Positions 19,982 through 28,527 of a stretch of 64,000 bases of DNA are shown here, one piece after another. The stretch's first letter is position 1; the number at the start of each line of letters is the position of its first letter. Under the pieces are notes generated by a model. That model made no database searches, was not told where the DNA came from, and saw only the letters and a program-made list of their open reading frames with translations. The stretch is taken from NCBI GenBank assembly GCA_025055175.1, contig JANWYT010000028.1:62001-126000 (forward strand), in the 5' to 3' direction. The stretch comes from Anaerolineae bacterium (GTDB lineage: Bacteria; Chloroflexota; Anaerolineae; Aggregatilineales; Phototrophicaceae). A program made the position numbers and the translations under genes.

Positions 19982-20479
19982 ATGAAAAGGAGCATGGCGG
20001 TACGCCGCCGAATGTGCATGAACATCGCAGATATCATGACCACTTCGCCCGTCACTGTCATGCTCAACAAGCCGTTGCGCGTCGCCCTGGAACTGATGGC
20101 TGAGCATGGGATCAAACATCTGCCCGTCATCAGCAAGGCGGGCCACGTCGTCGGCGTCATCAGCGACCGCGATTGTCGCCACGCTCTGAATTCGCCCTTC
20201 GCTTCACAAGACCCACGCCAGCTTAATGTTTCCCTTAGCAATCAGATTGACGTGCGCGCCGTCATGTCGCCTGCGCCTATCGTCGTCGAGCCAGACGCGC
20301 CAGCCTCAGAAGCGGCGCGCCTTATGCTGACGCATCGCATTGGCTGTTTGCCCGTCATGCGCGGCGAGACGCTGGTGGGCATTGTCACGCGCAGCGATTT
20401 GCTGATGGCCTTCATCAACCTCATGCGCCGCCTAGAGATGATCGACGATCAACAACCTCATGCCGACAGCACGGGCTGA
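19982..20479 (+). CDS. Second tandem CBS-domain protein
   Basis: A protein of up to 165 residues with two CBS motifs: IADIMTTSPVTVMLNKPLRV with GIKHLPVISKAGHVVGVISDRD, and VRAVMSPAPIVVEPDAPASEA with RIGCLPVMRGETLVGIVTRSD. It follows the first CBS gene by 45 bp and is probably co-transcribed. The start is uncertain: ATG 19982, or ATG 20021 directly before the first CBS motif. None has a convincing ribosome site, although AGGAG occurs at 19987-19991. It is not a close duplicate of its neighbour. Confidence 0.88.
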   Translation: MKRSMAVRRRMCMNIADIMTTSPVTVMLNKPLRVALELMAEHGIKHLPVISKAGHVVGVISDRDCRHALNSPFASQDPRQLNVSLSNQIDVRAVMSPAPIVVEPDAPASEAARLMLTHRIGCLPVMRGETLVGIVTRSDLLMAFINLMRRLEMIDDQQPHADSTG

Positions 20480-20482
20480 GGA

Positions 20483-21499
20483 TCAGGGTCTCCAGACGGG
20501 GAACAGCGCGTCGCCCTGGCCATCGGTCAAGGGCCAAGCCTCCCCGCCTGCGACAGACCGCGCATACAAGCGCCAGCGTCCATTTTCGTGGCGGCTGAAG
20601 ACCACTACGCGCCCATCAGGCGACCAGACCTCATCCATCACCACCACCTGACCATCAAAGGGCGAAGGTTCTGCCTGAGCGCTGTCTGTGTCTAGTACAT
20701 ATAAGTTTAGCTGTCCCGTTTTAAGCTGCGAATCTTCCTCATCATAGACGTAGACCAGGCGTCTACCGTCCGCACTGAAGACAGGCCGCACCTCGTCCCA
20801 GGGGCTGGTGGTGAGCTGGCGGATTGTGCCATCGGCTTCTGCCCAAAGGAAGACGTCCTCGTTGCCGTTCCTGTCGCTGGCGAAGGCAATCCGCTCACCT
20901 TGTGGTGACCAGCGCCCAAACCAATCACGACTGCCGTGATTCGTCAGACGAGTCGCATTAGCTATGCGGAACTCGGCGCTGCTGGAGATGATGTACAGCT
21001 CTAAGTTCAAATCGCGCAGCGACGACCACAGCAAGCGCTCGCCCCCAGGCGACCAATTGCCATCCCAGTCGAAGCGCGACTCGCGCACTAGCGTGAAGAT
21101 GGCTTCAACAATGCTCAGGGTACGCAGGCCGGTGCCGTCGGCGTTGACCTGCGTCGGCACAAGTTCTCCGCCTGCGCCTCGGCTGCCCAGGAAGTTGATT
21201 TGCGCGCCGTCTAGCGACCAAGAAGGGAAGTAATCATGTGCGCCCTCTGGGCCGTCGCTCAAGTTGAGCAGCGTTCCGTCCTCGGCGCGCAGCAGGTAAA
21301 CGTCCCAATCGCCGTCGGCGTTGCTAGTGAAGGCCAAGTCATGGCCTAGGGCCTGAGGCTGAGCGGCGTCCTCCGCTGCGCCACCCTGGCCCACGCTGAG
21401 CGGAGCGCTGCGAATGCCTTCTCCAACGAGCCACACCAGCAGCGCACCCAGGGCAACCAACAGCATAACCACCGTCAAGACGATACGTTGGCGCATCAT
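20483..21499 (-). CDS. Membrane-anchored TolB-like beta-propeller (PD40 repeats)
   Basis: A 338-residue protein. One N-terminal membrane segment (RIVLTVVMLLVALGALLVWL) anchors it. The rest is a run of PD40/WD40-like blades with repeated signatures such as FTSNADGDWDVYLL, WSLDGAQINFLG, WSPQGERIAFASDRNG and FSADGRRLVYVYD. It is predicted to face the outside. Such propellers mediate protein binding; the partner is unknown. ATG 21499 has GGAGG seven bases upstream. It is convergent with the CBS genes, ending 3 bp from the stop of the second. Confidence 0.8.
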   Translation of the reverse strand: MMRQRIVLTVVMLLVALGALLVWLVGEGIRSAPLSVGQGGAAEDAAQPQALGHDLAFTSNADGDWDVYLLRAEDGTLLNLSDGPEGAHDYFPSWSLDGAQINFLGSRGAGGELVPTQVNADGTGLRTLSIVEAIFTLVRESRFDWDGNWSPGGERLLWSSLRDLNLELYIISSSAEFRIANATRLTNHGSRDWFGRWSPQGERIAFASDRNGNEDVFLWAEADGTIRQLTTSPWDEVRPVFSADGRRLVYVYDEEDSQLKTGQLNLYVLDTDSAQAEPSPFDGQVVVMDEVWSPDGRVVVFSRHENGRWRLYARSVAGGEAWPLTDGQGDALFPVWRP

Positions 21500-21595
21500 C
21501 AACCGTCCTCCGTTTCCAATCACCCGTAGTTGCCATCAGCATAGCGCAGCGAGACCAGCAGGCAAAGCGTGGAAACTGAGCCAACTAAATCACAG

Positions 21596-21628
21596 AGGAA
21601 GCCCTCCGCGTCATGTGGAGGGCTTCCT
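21596..21628. terminator. Strong hairpin downstream of rplA
   Basis: AGGAAGCCCTCC and GGAGGGCTTCCT form a perfect 12-bp stem with a 9-base loop, placed 35 bp after the rplA stop. The plus-strand side is followed by TGTCTTGCTT. It most likely ends the secE-nusG-rplK-rplA transcript. Confidence 0.65.
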
Positions 21629-21662
21629 GTCTTGCTTGAGCGACTTGGTGCGAGCGGAGTCG

Positions 21663-22352
21663 TCAGACGATCACTTTCAGGCCTGGCCCCATAGTGGTCG
21701 TCAAGGTCATGCGTTTGATGTAGACGCCTTTAGCGGCGCTGGGCTTCTGGGCCTGCACGGCGCTGATGGCCACGCGCGCATTTTCGATCAGGCGCGGCGT
21801 TTCAAAGCTGACCTTGCCAATCGGCATGTGGACGTTGCCAGTCTTGTCATTGCGGAACTCTACGCGGCCTGCACGCAGTTCATCAATCACGCGCGGTAGC
21901 TGCTCCCCTGGCACGACCGTGCCAGCTTTGACGTTGGGCATGAGGCCGCGCGGGCCGAGGACGCGGGCCACGCGGCTGACTTTGGACATCATGCTCTGGG
22001 TGGCAATAGCCGCGTCGAATTCCAGCCAACCGTCCTTCTGGATGCGATTGATGAGTTCTTCGCCACCGACGTAATCGGCGTTGGCGTCTTGGGCATATTT
22101 GGCATCTTCGCCCTCAGCAAAGACCAGGACGCGCACCTTTTTGCCCAAGCCATGCGGCAACAGCACAGTGCTGCGCACTTGTTGGTCGCTCTGGCGCGGG
22201 TCAATACCCAGGCGGAAGTGCAGTTCCACTGTCTCGTCAAACTTGGCTTTCGCCAGGGACTGCGCTAGTGGGACGGCTTCTTCTAGGGTGTATTCCCTCG
22301 TGCGGTCAACTTGCTTGAGGGCTTCTAGATAGCGTTTGCTGCGGTGGGGCAT
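21663..22352 (-). CDS. rplA: 50S ribosomal protein L1
   Basis: A 229-residue L1 of normal length. It begins [16 protein letters not shown] and contains [19 protein letters not shown] and [16 protein letters not shown] segments, the L1 signature. ATG 22352 has AGGAG about nine bases upstream; a longer frame would run back into the rplK gap. L1 binds 23S rRNA at the L1 stalk and can repress its own operon. It is the last gene of the operon here: rplJ and rplL do not follow. Confidence 0.97.
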   Translation of the reverse strand: MPHRSKRYLEALKQVDRTREYTLEEAVPLAQSLAKAKFDETVELHFRLGIDPRQSDQQVRSTVLLPHGLGKKVRVLVFAEGEDAKYAQDANADYVGGEELINRIQKDGWLEFDAAIATQSMMSKVSRVARVLGPRGLMPNVKAGTVVPGEQLPRVIDELRAGRVEFRNDKTGNVHMPIGKVSFETPRLIENARVAISAVQAQKPSAAKGVYIKRMTLTTTMGPGLKVIV

Positions 22353-22407
22353 AGGTTTTTCTCCTGTGGTCGTAGCGGGCCTGTGCTGCCCTGCCACCGT
22401 TGAACGA

Positions 22408-22836
22408 CTAGTTTTCGACGATTTCCAGGCCCATCTGGCGGGCTGTGCCTTCAATCTGACGCATAGCGCCTTCAATATCGATGGCGTTCATGTCGTCTTT
22501 CTTGACCTCAGCAATTTCACGGATTTGCTTGCGGGTGATCTTGCCGACGGTCTCTAGGGGCGCACGTGAAGCGCCTTTCTGAATGCCAGCAGCTTTCATC
22601 AGCAAAAATGAAGTCGGTGGCGATTTCAGGATGAACTTAAACGAACCATCTTGGAAGATGGTGATCTCTGCTGGCACAATCTCGCCTATGCGGTTGGAGG
22701 TGCGGGCGTTGTATTCCTTGCAGAAGCCCATCAGGTTGATGCCGTGCTGAGCCAGGGCCGGACCAATGGGCGGAGCCGGATTGGCTTTGCCGGCCTGGAT
22801 GGCCAGCTTGACGATAGCCTTGACTTTCTTTGCCAT
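22408..22836 (-). CDS. rplK: 50S ribosomal protein L11
   Basis: A 142-residue L11 of standard size. It begins [20 protein letters not shown] with the conserved [22 protein letters not shown], and its C-terminal domain has [15 protein letters not shown] and the end motif [13 protein letters not shown]. It forms the GTPase-associated centre with 23S rRNA. It is located between nusG and rplA with 22- and 55-bp gaps. Confidence 0.98.
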   Translation of the reverse strand: MAKKVKAIVKLAIQAGKANPAPPIGPALAQHGINLMGFCKEYNARTSNRIGEIVPAEITIFQDGSFKFILKSPPTSFLLMKAAGIQKGASRAPLETVGKITRKQIREIAEVKKDDMNAIDIEGAMRQIEGTARQMGLEIVEN

Positions 22837-22858
22837 AGCGTGTCTTTCCTCTCGCTCG

Positions 22859-23524
22859 CTAGATTTTTTCTACTTCCATGAAGTCCAATTCCACTGGAGT
22901 TTCGCGTCCGAAGAACTCGACAATCACGCGCACTTTGGCTTTGTCGGCGTCGATAGCAGCCACCGTGCCGATGAAATCGTTGAAGGGGCCACTGCTGATC
23001 CGCACCTTTTGCCCCACCTTGAAGTTGACCTTGAAGATGGGCTTATCATCGTCCATGCGGGCCATAATCTGCTTGACTTCTTCTTCGCTCAGAGGCGTAG
23101 GATCGTTGCCCATGCCCACAAAGCCGGTCACGCCGGGAGTATTGCGCACCACATACCACGAGTCCTCGTCTAGCTTCATCTCTACCAGGATGTAGCCAGG
23201 GAAGACGCGCCTTTCAATTGTGCGGCGCTTGCCGTCTTTGACCTCAATTTCTTCTTCTGTCGGGATGATCACGTCAAAGATGCGGTCGCGCATGCCCATC
23301 GTCTCGATGCGTTGTTCGATGGCGTGGCGCACCTTGTTTTCGTAGCCGCTGTAGCAGTGGATGACGTACCAGTGGCGCTCCTGAGACAGGTTGCTGGGCG
23401 CATCTTCCAAGACGACGCGTGGGCCTTCGTCTTCTGCCTTTGCTTCGGCTTCACCGTCGAGATAAATCGGTTCAGGATCGTAGTCGGCTTGCTGTTTGGA
23501 GCGCTTCTTGCGATGATCGGCCAT
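22859..23524 (-). CDS. nusG: Transcription termination/antitermination factor NusG
   Basis: A 221-residue NusG. The NGN domain starts near residue 45 ([22 protein letters not shown]) and contains [31 protein letters not shown]. The KOW domain follows ([20 protein letters not shown]). An acidic N-terminal extension of about 45 residues precedes the NGN domain. ATG 23524 has GGGAGG seven bases upstream. It sits in the conserved order secE-nusG-rplK-rplA and couples RNA polymerase to elongation and Rho. Confidence 0.97.
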   Translation of the reverse strand: MADHRKKRSKQQADYDPEPIYLDGEAEAKAEDEGPRVVLEDAPSNLSQERHWYVIHCYSGYENKVRHAIEQRIETMGMRDRIFDVIIPTEEEIEVKDGKRRTIERRVFPGYILVEMKLDEDSWYVVRNTPGVTGFVGMGNDPTPLSEEEVKQIMARMDDDKPIFKVNFKVGQKVRISSGPFNDFIGTVAAIDADKAKVRVIVEFFGRETPVELDFMEVEKI

Positions 23525-23541
23525 CGTCAGGCCTCCCGCTG

Positions 23542-24003
23542 TCACTTGACGCCGGCGGAACGGCGCTGCGACCAGACAGCCACGCCTATCGCCGCCGCCA
23601 GGATGGCCACTAGGATGATGGGATTAGCCAAGCCGATGCGGATCGTCTCGCCCATGCCCAGGCTGATGAGGCCCATGACGAGCGAGCTGACGACCAGCGC
23701 ACTGAGGACAATACGTGTCAGCTTCACTACGTCTTCGCGGGTGGGCCAGGTGACTTTGGTCAGTTCGTCGCGCACTTCACTGAAATATTCACGAATGCCG
23801 CGCCAGGCGCGCACGAAGAAGTTGCCTCGCTTCTCCTCAACTTCCTGATTGCGGCGGCCAGGAGTAGCGCGGCCCTTCTTGGCACTAATAGCTGAGCTGT
23901 TGTCTTCATCGTCGCCGTCATCGGCGGTTTGAGCATCTGGAACTTCGTCGTCTAGTTCCTCGGCGCGCTTGCGGCGGCTTCTCTCCAGTGTCCTCTGTGT
24001 CAT
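23542..24003 (-). CDS. secE: Preprotein translocase subunit SecE, extended
   Basis: A 153-residue SecE. The conserved core is FSEVRDELTKVTWPTREDVVKLTRIVL followed by the essential membrane helix. It is longer than the usual single-helix form of about 60-70 residues. About 65 charged, low-complexity residues precede the amphipathic helix, and an extra hydrophobic segment (NPIILVAILAAAIGVAVW) lies near the C-terminus, suggesting a second membrane crossing. It partners SecY and SecG. The nusG gene follows after 17 bp. Confidence 0.95.
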   Translation of the reverse strand: MTQRTLERSRRKRAEELDDEVPDAQTADDGDDEDNSSAISAKKGRATPGRRNQEVEEKRGNFFVRAWRGIREYFSEVRDELTKVTWPTREDVVKLTRIVLSALVVSSLVMGLISLGMGETIRIGLANPIILVAILAAAIGVAVWSQRRSAGVK

Positions 24004-24061
24004 GGCTTGTGCCTCTCTCCAAAACTCGCGGGCAGGCGGTACGGGCTAGTCATCTGATGAG

Positions 24062-24086
24062 AAACACCGCCTCGAAGGCGGTGTTT
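24062..24086. terminator. Perfect 10-bp hairpin between tRNA-Trp and secE
   Basis: AAACACCGCC, a 5-base loop and GGCGGTGTTT form a perfect stem. In the minus-strand transcript it follows tRNA-Trp by a few bases and is trailed by CTCATC. It may be a partial terminator or processing signal separating the tRNA/rpmG part from secE-nusG-rplKA. Confidence 0.5.
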
Positions 24087-24092
24087 GTGCAA

Positions 24093-24165
24093 CAGGGGTG
24101 GTAGGACTCGAACCCACGACCAATGGTTTTGGAGACCACTACTCTGCCAACTGAGCTACACCCCT
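24093..24165 (-). tRNA. trnW: tRNA-Trp (CCA)
   Basis: A 73-nt cloverleaf. The acceptor arms AGGGGTG/CACCCCT pair fully, the anticodon loop is CTCCAAA (anticodon CCA) and the T arm has GGTTCGAGTCC. The discriminator is G, as usual for tRNA-Trp. The 3' CCA is not encoded. It stands just upstream of secE, a conserved arrangement in many bacteria. Confidence 0.95.
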
Positions 24166-24191
24166 AAACATGAACTTGGTTGAGCAGCGCC

Positions 24192-24353
24192 TTACTTCGT
24201 CTCTTTGTAGATGACGTGACGGCGCACCAGCGGGTCATACTTGCGCAGTTCTAGGCGGGTGGTGGTGGTGCGGCGGTTTTTGGTGGTGTAGTACATATGA
24301 CCACTCTCGCTGCTGCGCAGCTTGACCAGCACGCGGTTCTCTTTCTTAGCCAT
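24192..24353 (-). CDS. rpmG: 50S ribosomal protein L33
   Basis: A 53-residue protein read from the minus strand: it begins [20 protein letters not shown] and contains [21 protein letters not shown], the L33 signature. It has no Cys residues, so it is the zinc-free type. It lies between tRNA-Thr(GGT) and tRNA-Trp in the order tRNA-rpmG-tRNA-secE that is common in bacteria. Confidence 0.96.
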   Translation of the reverse strand: MAKKENRVLVKLRSSESGHMYYTTKNRRTTTTRLELRKYDPLVRRHVIYKETK

Positions 24354-24377
24354 CGAACACTCTCTCCTCGTTACACA

Positions 24378-24449
24378 AGCCTATGATGGGATTTGAACCC
24401 ATGACCTTTCCCTTACCAAGGGAATGCTCTGCCTCTGAGCTACATAGGC
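24378..24449 (-). tRNA. trnT: tRNA-Thr (GGT)
   Basis: A 72-nt cloverleaf with acceptor GCCTATG/CATAGGC, anticodon stem TTCCC/GGGAA, loop TTGGTAA (anticodon GGT) and T arm GGTTCAAATCC. The discriminator would be T and CCA is not encoded. Confidence 0.94.
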
Positions 24450-24460
24450 AGGTCATACAG

Positions 24461-24543
24461 TGGGCCGAGCAAGACTCGAACTTGCGAAGGCTTCCGCCAG
24501 CGGATTTACAGTCCGCCCCCTTTGCCGCTCGGGACATCGACCC
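24461..24543 (-). tRNA. trnY: tRNA-Tyr (GTA)
   Basis: An 83-nt class II tRNA with a long variable arm. The anticodon loop is CTGTAAA (anticodon GTA), the acceptor arms GGGTCGA/TCGGCCC pair with one G-T, the T arm has GTTCGAGTC and the discriminator is A. CCA is not encoded. Confidence 0.95.
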
Positions 24544-24571
24544 GTTTTGATTGTTAATACGCCTCGCGGCA

Positions 24572-24643
24572 AGCCTTTGGTGGGATTTGAACCCACGACC
24601 GACCGCTTACAAGGCGGTTGCTCTGCCCCTGAGCTACAAAGGC
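24572..24643 (-). tRNA. trnT: tRNA-Thr (TGT)
   Basis: A 72-nt cloverleaf with acceptor GCCTTTG/CAAAGGC, anticodon stem ACCGC/GCGGT, loop CTTGTAA (anticodon TGT) and T arm GGTTCAAATCC. It is the first gene of the minus-strand tRNA-ribosomal cluster, directly after a strong promoter. Confidence 0.94.
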
Positions 24644-24657
24644 CTCTATGCGTAGCC

Positions 24658-24687
24658 ATTATAGCAGGCACGGGTACGCTTGCGCAA
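24658..24687 (-). promoter_or_regulatory. Promoter of the tRNA-rpmG-secE-nusG-rplKA cluster
   Basis: On the minus strand, TTGCGC, an 18-base spacer and a perfect TATAAT lie 14 bases upstream of tRNA-Thr(TGT). It is the only clear promoter upstream of the cluster. Confidence 0.7.
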
Positions 24688-24969
24688 GACACAGGCGCGC
24701 CTCAGGGCAACGCAGGTCATTCTAGCCCACCCCGTTGTCCTTGTCAATCCTAGCCCTCGGATCGCTTCTTCAGTCTGCTGGGTCGATTTAGGTCTACTCT
24801 TCAGCAACAACTCCTCCTGAGTATCTCGGCGCTGGCCTCAATTACCCTAGAAAATCATCCTACGCTGACCTACAATACAATGTTGTTCTGCAAGCGACCG
24901 AAGACGACCAGGGCGCTCTGCCCGAGGCTTCGTCAAGAGCATTAGTGAAAGTCACCCGAGAGGAGACCA
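24688..24969. other. Divergent spacer and rpsD leader
   Basis: A gap of about 280 bp between the tRNA cluster promoter and rpsD. It holds a candidate -10 box TACAAT (24871-24876) for rpsD about 95 bases before its start, a small GGGC/GCCC-type hairpin near 24910-24925, and GAGAGGAG just before ATG 24970. The leader could hold an S4-binding regulatory fold, but I cannot show one. No gene was seen. Confidence 0.4.
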
Positions 24970-25602
24970 ATGGCATCCTATCACGGCCCCAAAGCCAAAG
25001 TTCAGCGCCGCTTCGGCGAACTGCTGATCCCGCGTCCCAAATATACCAAGATTCTCAGCAACCGCGCCTTTCCGCCCGGCGATCATGGGCGCGAGAAGTC
25101 GTTTCGCGGTGGGCGACGCAGCAACTACGCCATGCAGCTTGATGAGAAGCAGAAGCTAGCTTTCATCTACAACATTCGTGATCGTCAACTGCGCAACTAT
25201 TATAAGGCAGCTGTCAAATCCAATGCCCCTGGCACGACCGGTGGCAAGCTGATGAGCCTGTTAGAACGTCGCCTAGACAATCTCATTTACAAAGCAGGCT
25301 TCGCAGCCACGATCTGGGCAGCGCGTCAACTAGTGGTGCATGGCCACGTCCTGGTCAATGGTAAGCGCATCGATCTGCCCTCCTACCTGGCCAATGCCGG
25401 TGACAAGCTAGAGATTGCACCATCCATGAAGAACAACGTCCACATCACCGAATGGGTAGAGCAGATCAGCGCCTACCCCCCATACTTGAGCGTGGACAAG
25501 GCCAATCGCAGCGCCACCCTGCTGCGCATTCCGGAAGAAGGCGAAGTGCAAGTGCCTATCAACGTGCAGCAGGTCGTCGAATTCTACAACCGTCTGACTT
25601 AG
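24970..25602 (+). CDS. rpsD: 30S ribosomal protein S4
   Basis: A 210-residue S4. Conserved parts include GPKAKVQRRFGE at the start, GGRRSNYAMQLDEKQKLAFIYNI, LLERRLDNLIYKAGFA and RQLVVHGHVLVNGKRIDLPS (the S4 RNA-binding fold). It lacks the N-terminal Cys cluster, so it is the zinc-free form. It nucleates 16S rRNA folding. It is encoded alone, outside the rpsM-rpsK-rpsD-rpoA order, and is followed by a terminator. Confidence 0.97.
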   Translation: MASYHGPKAKVQRRFGELLIPRPKYTKILSNRAFPPGDHGREKSFRGGRRSNYAMQLDEKQKLAFIYNIRDRQLRNYYKAAVKSNAPGTTGGKLMSLLERRLDNLIYKAGFAATIWAARQLVVHGHVLVNGKRIDLPSYLANAGDKLEIAPSMKNNVHITEWVEQISAYPPYLSVDKANRSATLLRIPEEGEVQVPINVQQVVEFYNRLT

Positions 25603-25651
25603 TACTCCAAAGCCAATGGTCGCGGAAAACGCGACACAACAACTCGGAGGC

Positions 25652-25692
25652 GCCAGCACCCTGCTGTAGGCTGCTGGCTGCACGCTTTTTTT
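25652..25692 (+). terminator. Rho-independent-type terminator of rpsD
   Basis: GCCAGCA (25652-25658) pairs with TGCTGGC (25672-25678), and seven T residues follow at 25686-25692. It sits 50 bp after the rpsD stop. Seven bases separate the stem from the T run, so the exact fold may differ. Confidence 0.6.
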
Positions 25693-25709
25693 CTGGCGAA
25701 GCTGCTGTC

Positions 25710-27278
25710 TTAAAGACTAGCCTTGTCTTGGAAACGCCGCCACCACAACGCCAAGCTCAGCAAGCCCCAGAGCTGATGACTGTGGTCGGCCTTGCCCTGC
25801 TCATGCTCCCTCAGCAAGCGCTCTACCACAGGACGGCGCACCAGCGCGGCAAAGCCTGAAGAATTTAACAGCGCCTCGTAGGCCAGATCGCGCAGATCAC
25901 CGCGCAACCAATGAGCATTGGGGACGTTAAAGCCGGCCTTTTTGCGCTGAGTAATCTGAGGTGGCAGCTTGTCACGCATAGCTACCTTGACCAGATGTTT
26001 CTTGTGGCGCAGACCTCTGAGCTTAAGGTGAGGCGGCACACGGGCCGCAAACTCCACCAGGCGATAATCTAGGAAGGGCGTGCGCGCTTCTAGCCCATGC
26101 GCCATCGTCATGCGATCTACCTTGACCAACATATCGTTGGGCAAGTACAGGCGCGTATCCACATAGCCCATGCGGTTAATCGGATGGCGTGCGTCGGTGT
26201 GTTGGAAAGCCTGCTGATACAGCGTGGTGATGTGAGCTTGGCACGCTATCTGCGGCACAGCAGGACTCAACAGCTGAGCTTTAGCTTCTTGGGTGAAGAC
26301 AACACGCCACAAAGCATGTGCCGAGTCGCTGTCATGACGTCCACCGTAAACGAAGCGTCGCACCTGCTCATCCAAACCAACTTTGCCCCAAGACGGCGGA
26401 ATGCGCTGGGCCAGAGCTGGCAAAATGCTTTGGCGCAGCACACCAGGCAGCAGGCTGTAGAGCTTATGAAGGTAATGAGCGGTATAAGTGGTATAGCCGG
26501 CAAACAACTCATCGCCGCCATCACCACTATGAACCATCGTCACATGCTCGCGAGCCAACTGCGAGACAGCGTACATAGCCACCATCGACGAGTCAGCGGT
26601 GGGTTCTTCGGCATGCCATACCAAACGCTCCAGCAGGGTAGCGTCCGTTGCGCTCAGGCGTCGTTCGTAATGCTGCGAACCAATGTGGGCAGCCACAGCT
26701 CGCGCATAGGTTGTTTCATCGAAGGCCTCTACTTCAAAACCCACGCTGAAGGTGCGGATGGGTTGCTGCTGATGCTGAGCCATCCAATAAGCGACTGTGC
26801 TTGAATCCAGCCCGCCGCTGAGAAATGCACCAAACGGCACATCACTCACGAGGCGTATCTTGACAGAGTCACTGATGAGGCTCAGAAACTCTTCTACATA
26901 GTGAGACGATGGCTGATATGGACCTTCTTGGTAGTGAACATCCCAGTAGGACTGTATCTGACATTGGCCGTCGGCCTCCAACACAAGATGATGGCCTGGC
27001 AGGAGCTGGCGCACGTCGCGAAGAAGTGTGTACGGAGCAGGCATCCAATTGGTGTTGAGATAGTAGCCCAGGGCTTCGTAATCTACCTCCCGCTGGGTAA
27101 AGTCGGGATGTGCCAAGATAGCCTTGATCTCCGAGCCGAAGAAGATGGCCTTCTCCGTGAGTGCATAGAAGAGCGGCTTCACCCCCAGACGGTCGCGCAC
27201 CAACCACAGGCAGCGCCGAACGCTGTCCCACAACCCCCAAGCGAACATGCCGTTAAAGCGCTGCAAGCAGTCTGTTCG
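25710..27278 (-). pseudogene. 5'-truncated asparagine synthetase (glutamine-hydrolysing) type gene
   Basis: The frame encodes about 520 residues homologous to AsnB from the end of its glutaminase domain onward: DCLQRFNGMFAWGLWD, DRLGVKPLFY, then the synthetase PP-loop LSGGLDSSTVAYW. The first 110 or so residues of a normal AsnB are absent, including the MCGI start whose Cys is the glutaminase nucleophile. An in-frame TGA lies just upstream of the homology. TTG 27266 could still start a protein able to use ammonia, but loss of function is more likely. The sequence immediately upstream belongs to a different gene remnant, so this is a deletion or recombination junction. Confidence 0.75.
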
Positions 27279-27284
27279 TCAGGT

Positions 27285-27571
27285 TCAGTGCTGGCCAAGC
27301 TTGCCAGACTGTGGAAAGATGGCGTGTAAAAATCCAGATACTCTTTTTTGCTAAAAATATAATCATTGGCAAAAAGCTCAGGATCATTATCCTTCAGATA
27401 CATGCTGCTCAAGGTGCTGTGATCGCTGCTTGCAATTATGAGAGGCACATTAGCGAACGCTTGCCAGCGCTCAAGCGAGAAGGTCAGGCTTGCCAGCACA
27501 ACGATTGCCAGGCTCAGCAGCCAGGACAGCAATGGTTCGGCTTTGGGTCTCAAGTTCATTGGCCTTTTCAT
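27285..27571 (-). pseudogene. N-terminal remnant of a membrane protein fused to truncated asnB
   Basis: From ATG 27571 the minus strand reads MKRPMNLRPKAEPLLSWLL, a membrane helix, then SLERWQAFANVPLI and KDNDPELFANDYIFSKKEYL with a DFYTPSF motif. That looks like the start of a large polytopic envelope protein: one signal anchor, then a first outside loop. The homology-like text stops near 27285 and the frame then runs into asnB sequence in the wrong frame, closing at 27179. So only about 95 residues of the original gene remain. An alternative start is ATG 27559. Confidence 0.55.
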
Positions 27572-27689
27572 TAGCAGAAAAGCTCTGCTGAGCAACCTTG
27601 TGTCAGCACGGATACTCTAGGATAAGAGGACTTTTTTTGGTAGAGTGAAAACGCCTTAATGAAAAACTCTCCTTCACCAGGCTACACTT

Positions 27690-28460
27690 ATGTCTAAAGA
27701 TGCCCTCTACCGTTCCAACCAGAAGCATTTTGACGAAGAAATTGGCGACATCTATGCTGAAGCTCGCAACAGCTATGCTAATCGCCTCTACTACGACTTC
27801 TGGTCGGCTTGGATGTTGAGTCTTGTGCCGATTAAGCCTTCCATGATTGCCCTAGACTGCATGGGAGGATCATCGGAGGTGGCGCGTGTTTTGCGACCGC
27901 AGGTAGCTCAGCTCCACTGCGTTGACATTTCTCAAAAGCTGCTAGGTTACCCAGTACAAGATGAAGTTCGGCCTGACGTACGTGTTTGCGCAGATGTTCA
28001 CCACCTTCCCTATGCCGATGCGACTTTCGACCTCGTCTTCATTCGTGGTGGACTGCATCATGTAGCTCAGACTTTTGAGCTGGCTCTTAGCGAAATAGGT
28101 CGAGTTATGAAGCCCGGTGCTTGGCTCATCTGTGCTGAACCCAACGACCACAACCCATTGACGCGCTTGGCACGTCAGATCGTTCACCGCGTATCGGACA
28201 AATATGAGCCGCAGGAACGCGGCTTCAGCCGTGATGAGCTAAGCCGAGGATTGCGCACCAGCGGCTTCGTCGACGAGGCTTTCTTCAACTTTGGCCACTT
28301 GGGCTACACTTTAATTGGCAACACTGACGTGCTTCCTGTCTTCCGCAATTTGCGCAACCGCTGGCTAATCAACTCACTCATTCTGTTCGACCGCTTGTCA
28401 ACTCGTGTCCCGCTCTGGAAGCGCTTGTCTCTGGCACTTGTCTTTCGCGCACGCAAGTAG
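27690..28460 (+). CDS. Class I SAM-dependent methyltransferase
   Basis: A 256-residue protein. SAM-binding motif I is ALDCMGGSSEVARVL (a weak GxGxG, with GG-S), followed by the acidic end of strand 2 in LHCVDIS, then YADATFDLVFIRGGLHHV and the post-motif GRVMKPGAWLICAEPN. It fits the Methyltransf_11 group. The substrate is unknown; neighbours are glycosyltransferases and envelope membrane proteins, so a lipid or sugar target is possible. Its codon and base use is slightly richer in A and T than the surrounding genes. Confidence 0.8.
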   Translation: MSKDALYRSNQKHFDEEIGDIYAEARNSYANRLYYDFWSAWMLSLVPIKPSMIALDCMGGSSEVARVLRPQVAQLHCVDISQKLLGYPVQDEVRPDVRVCADVHHLPYADATFDLVFIRGGLHHVAQTFELALSEIGRVMKPGAWLICAEPNDHNPLTRLARQIVHRVSDKYEPQERGFSRDELSRGLRTSGFVDEAFFNFGHLGYTLIGNTDVLPVFRNLRNRWLINSLILFDRLSTRVPLWKRLSLALVFRARK

Positions 28461-28527
28461 AGCGAGCTACACAACCTGTCTTGTCCCCAACTGTCGATCA
28501 TGGCACCTGGCGTCGGGATAACTCTGT

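Noticed and set aside
24346..24753. Several short frames over the tRNA cluster
   Set aside because: They are translations of the tRNA-Thr and tRNA-Tyr genes and their spacers.
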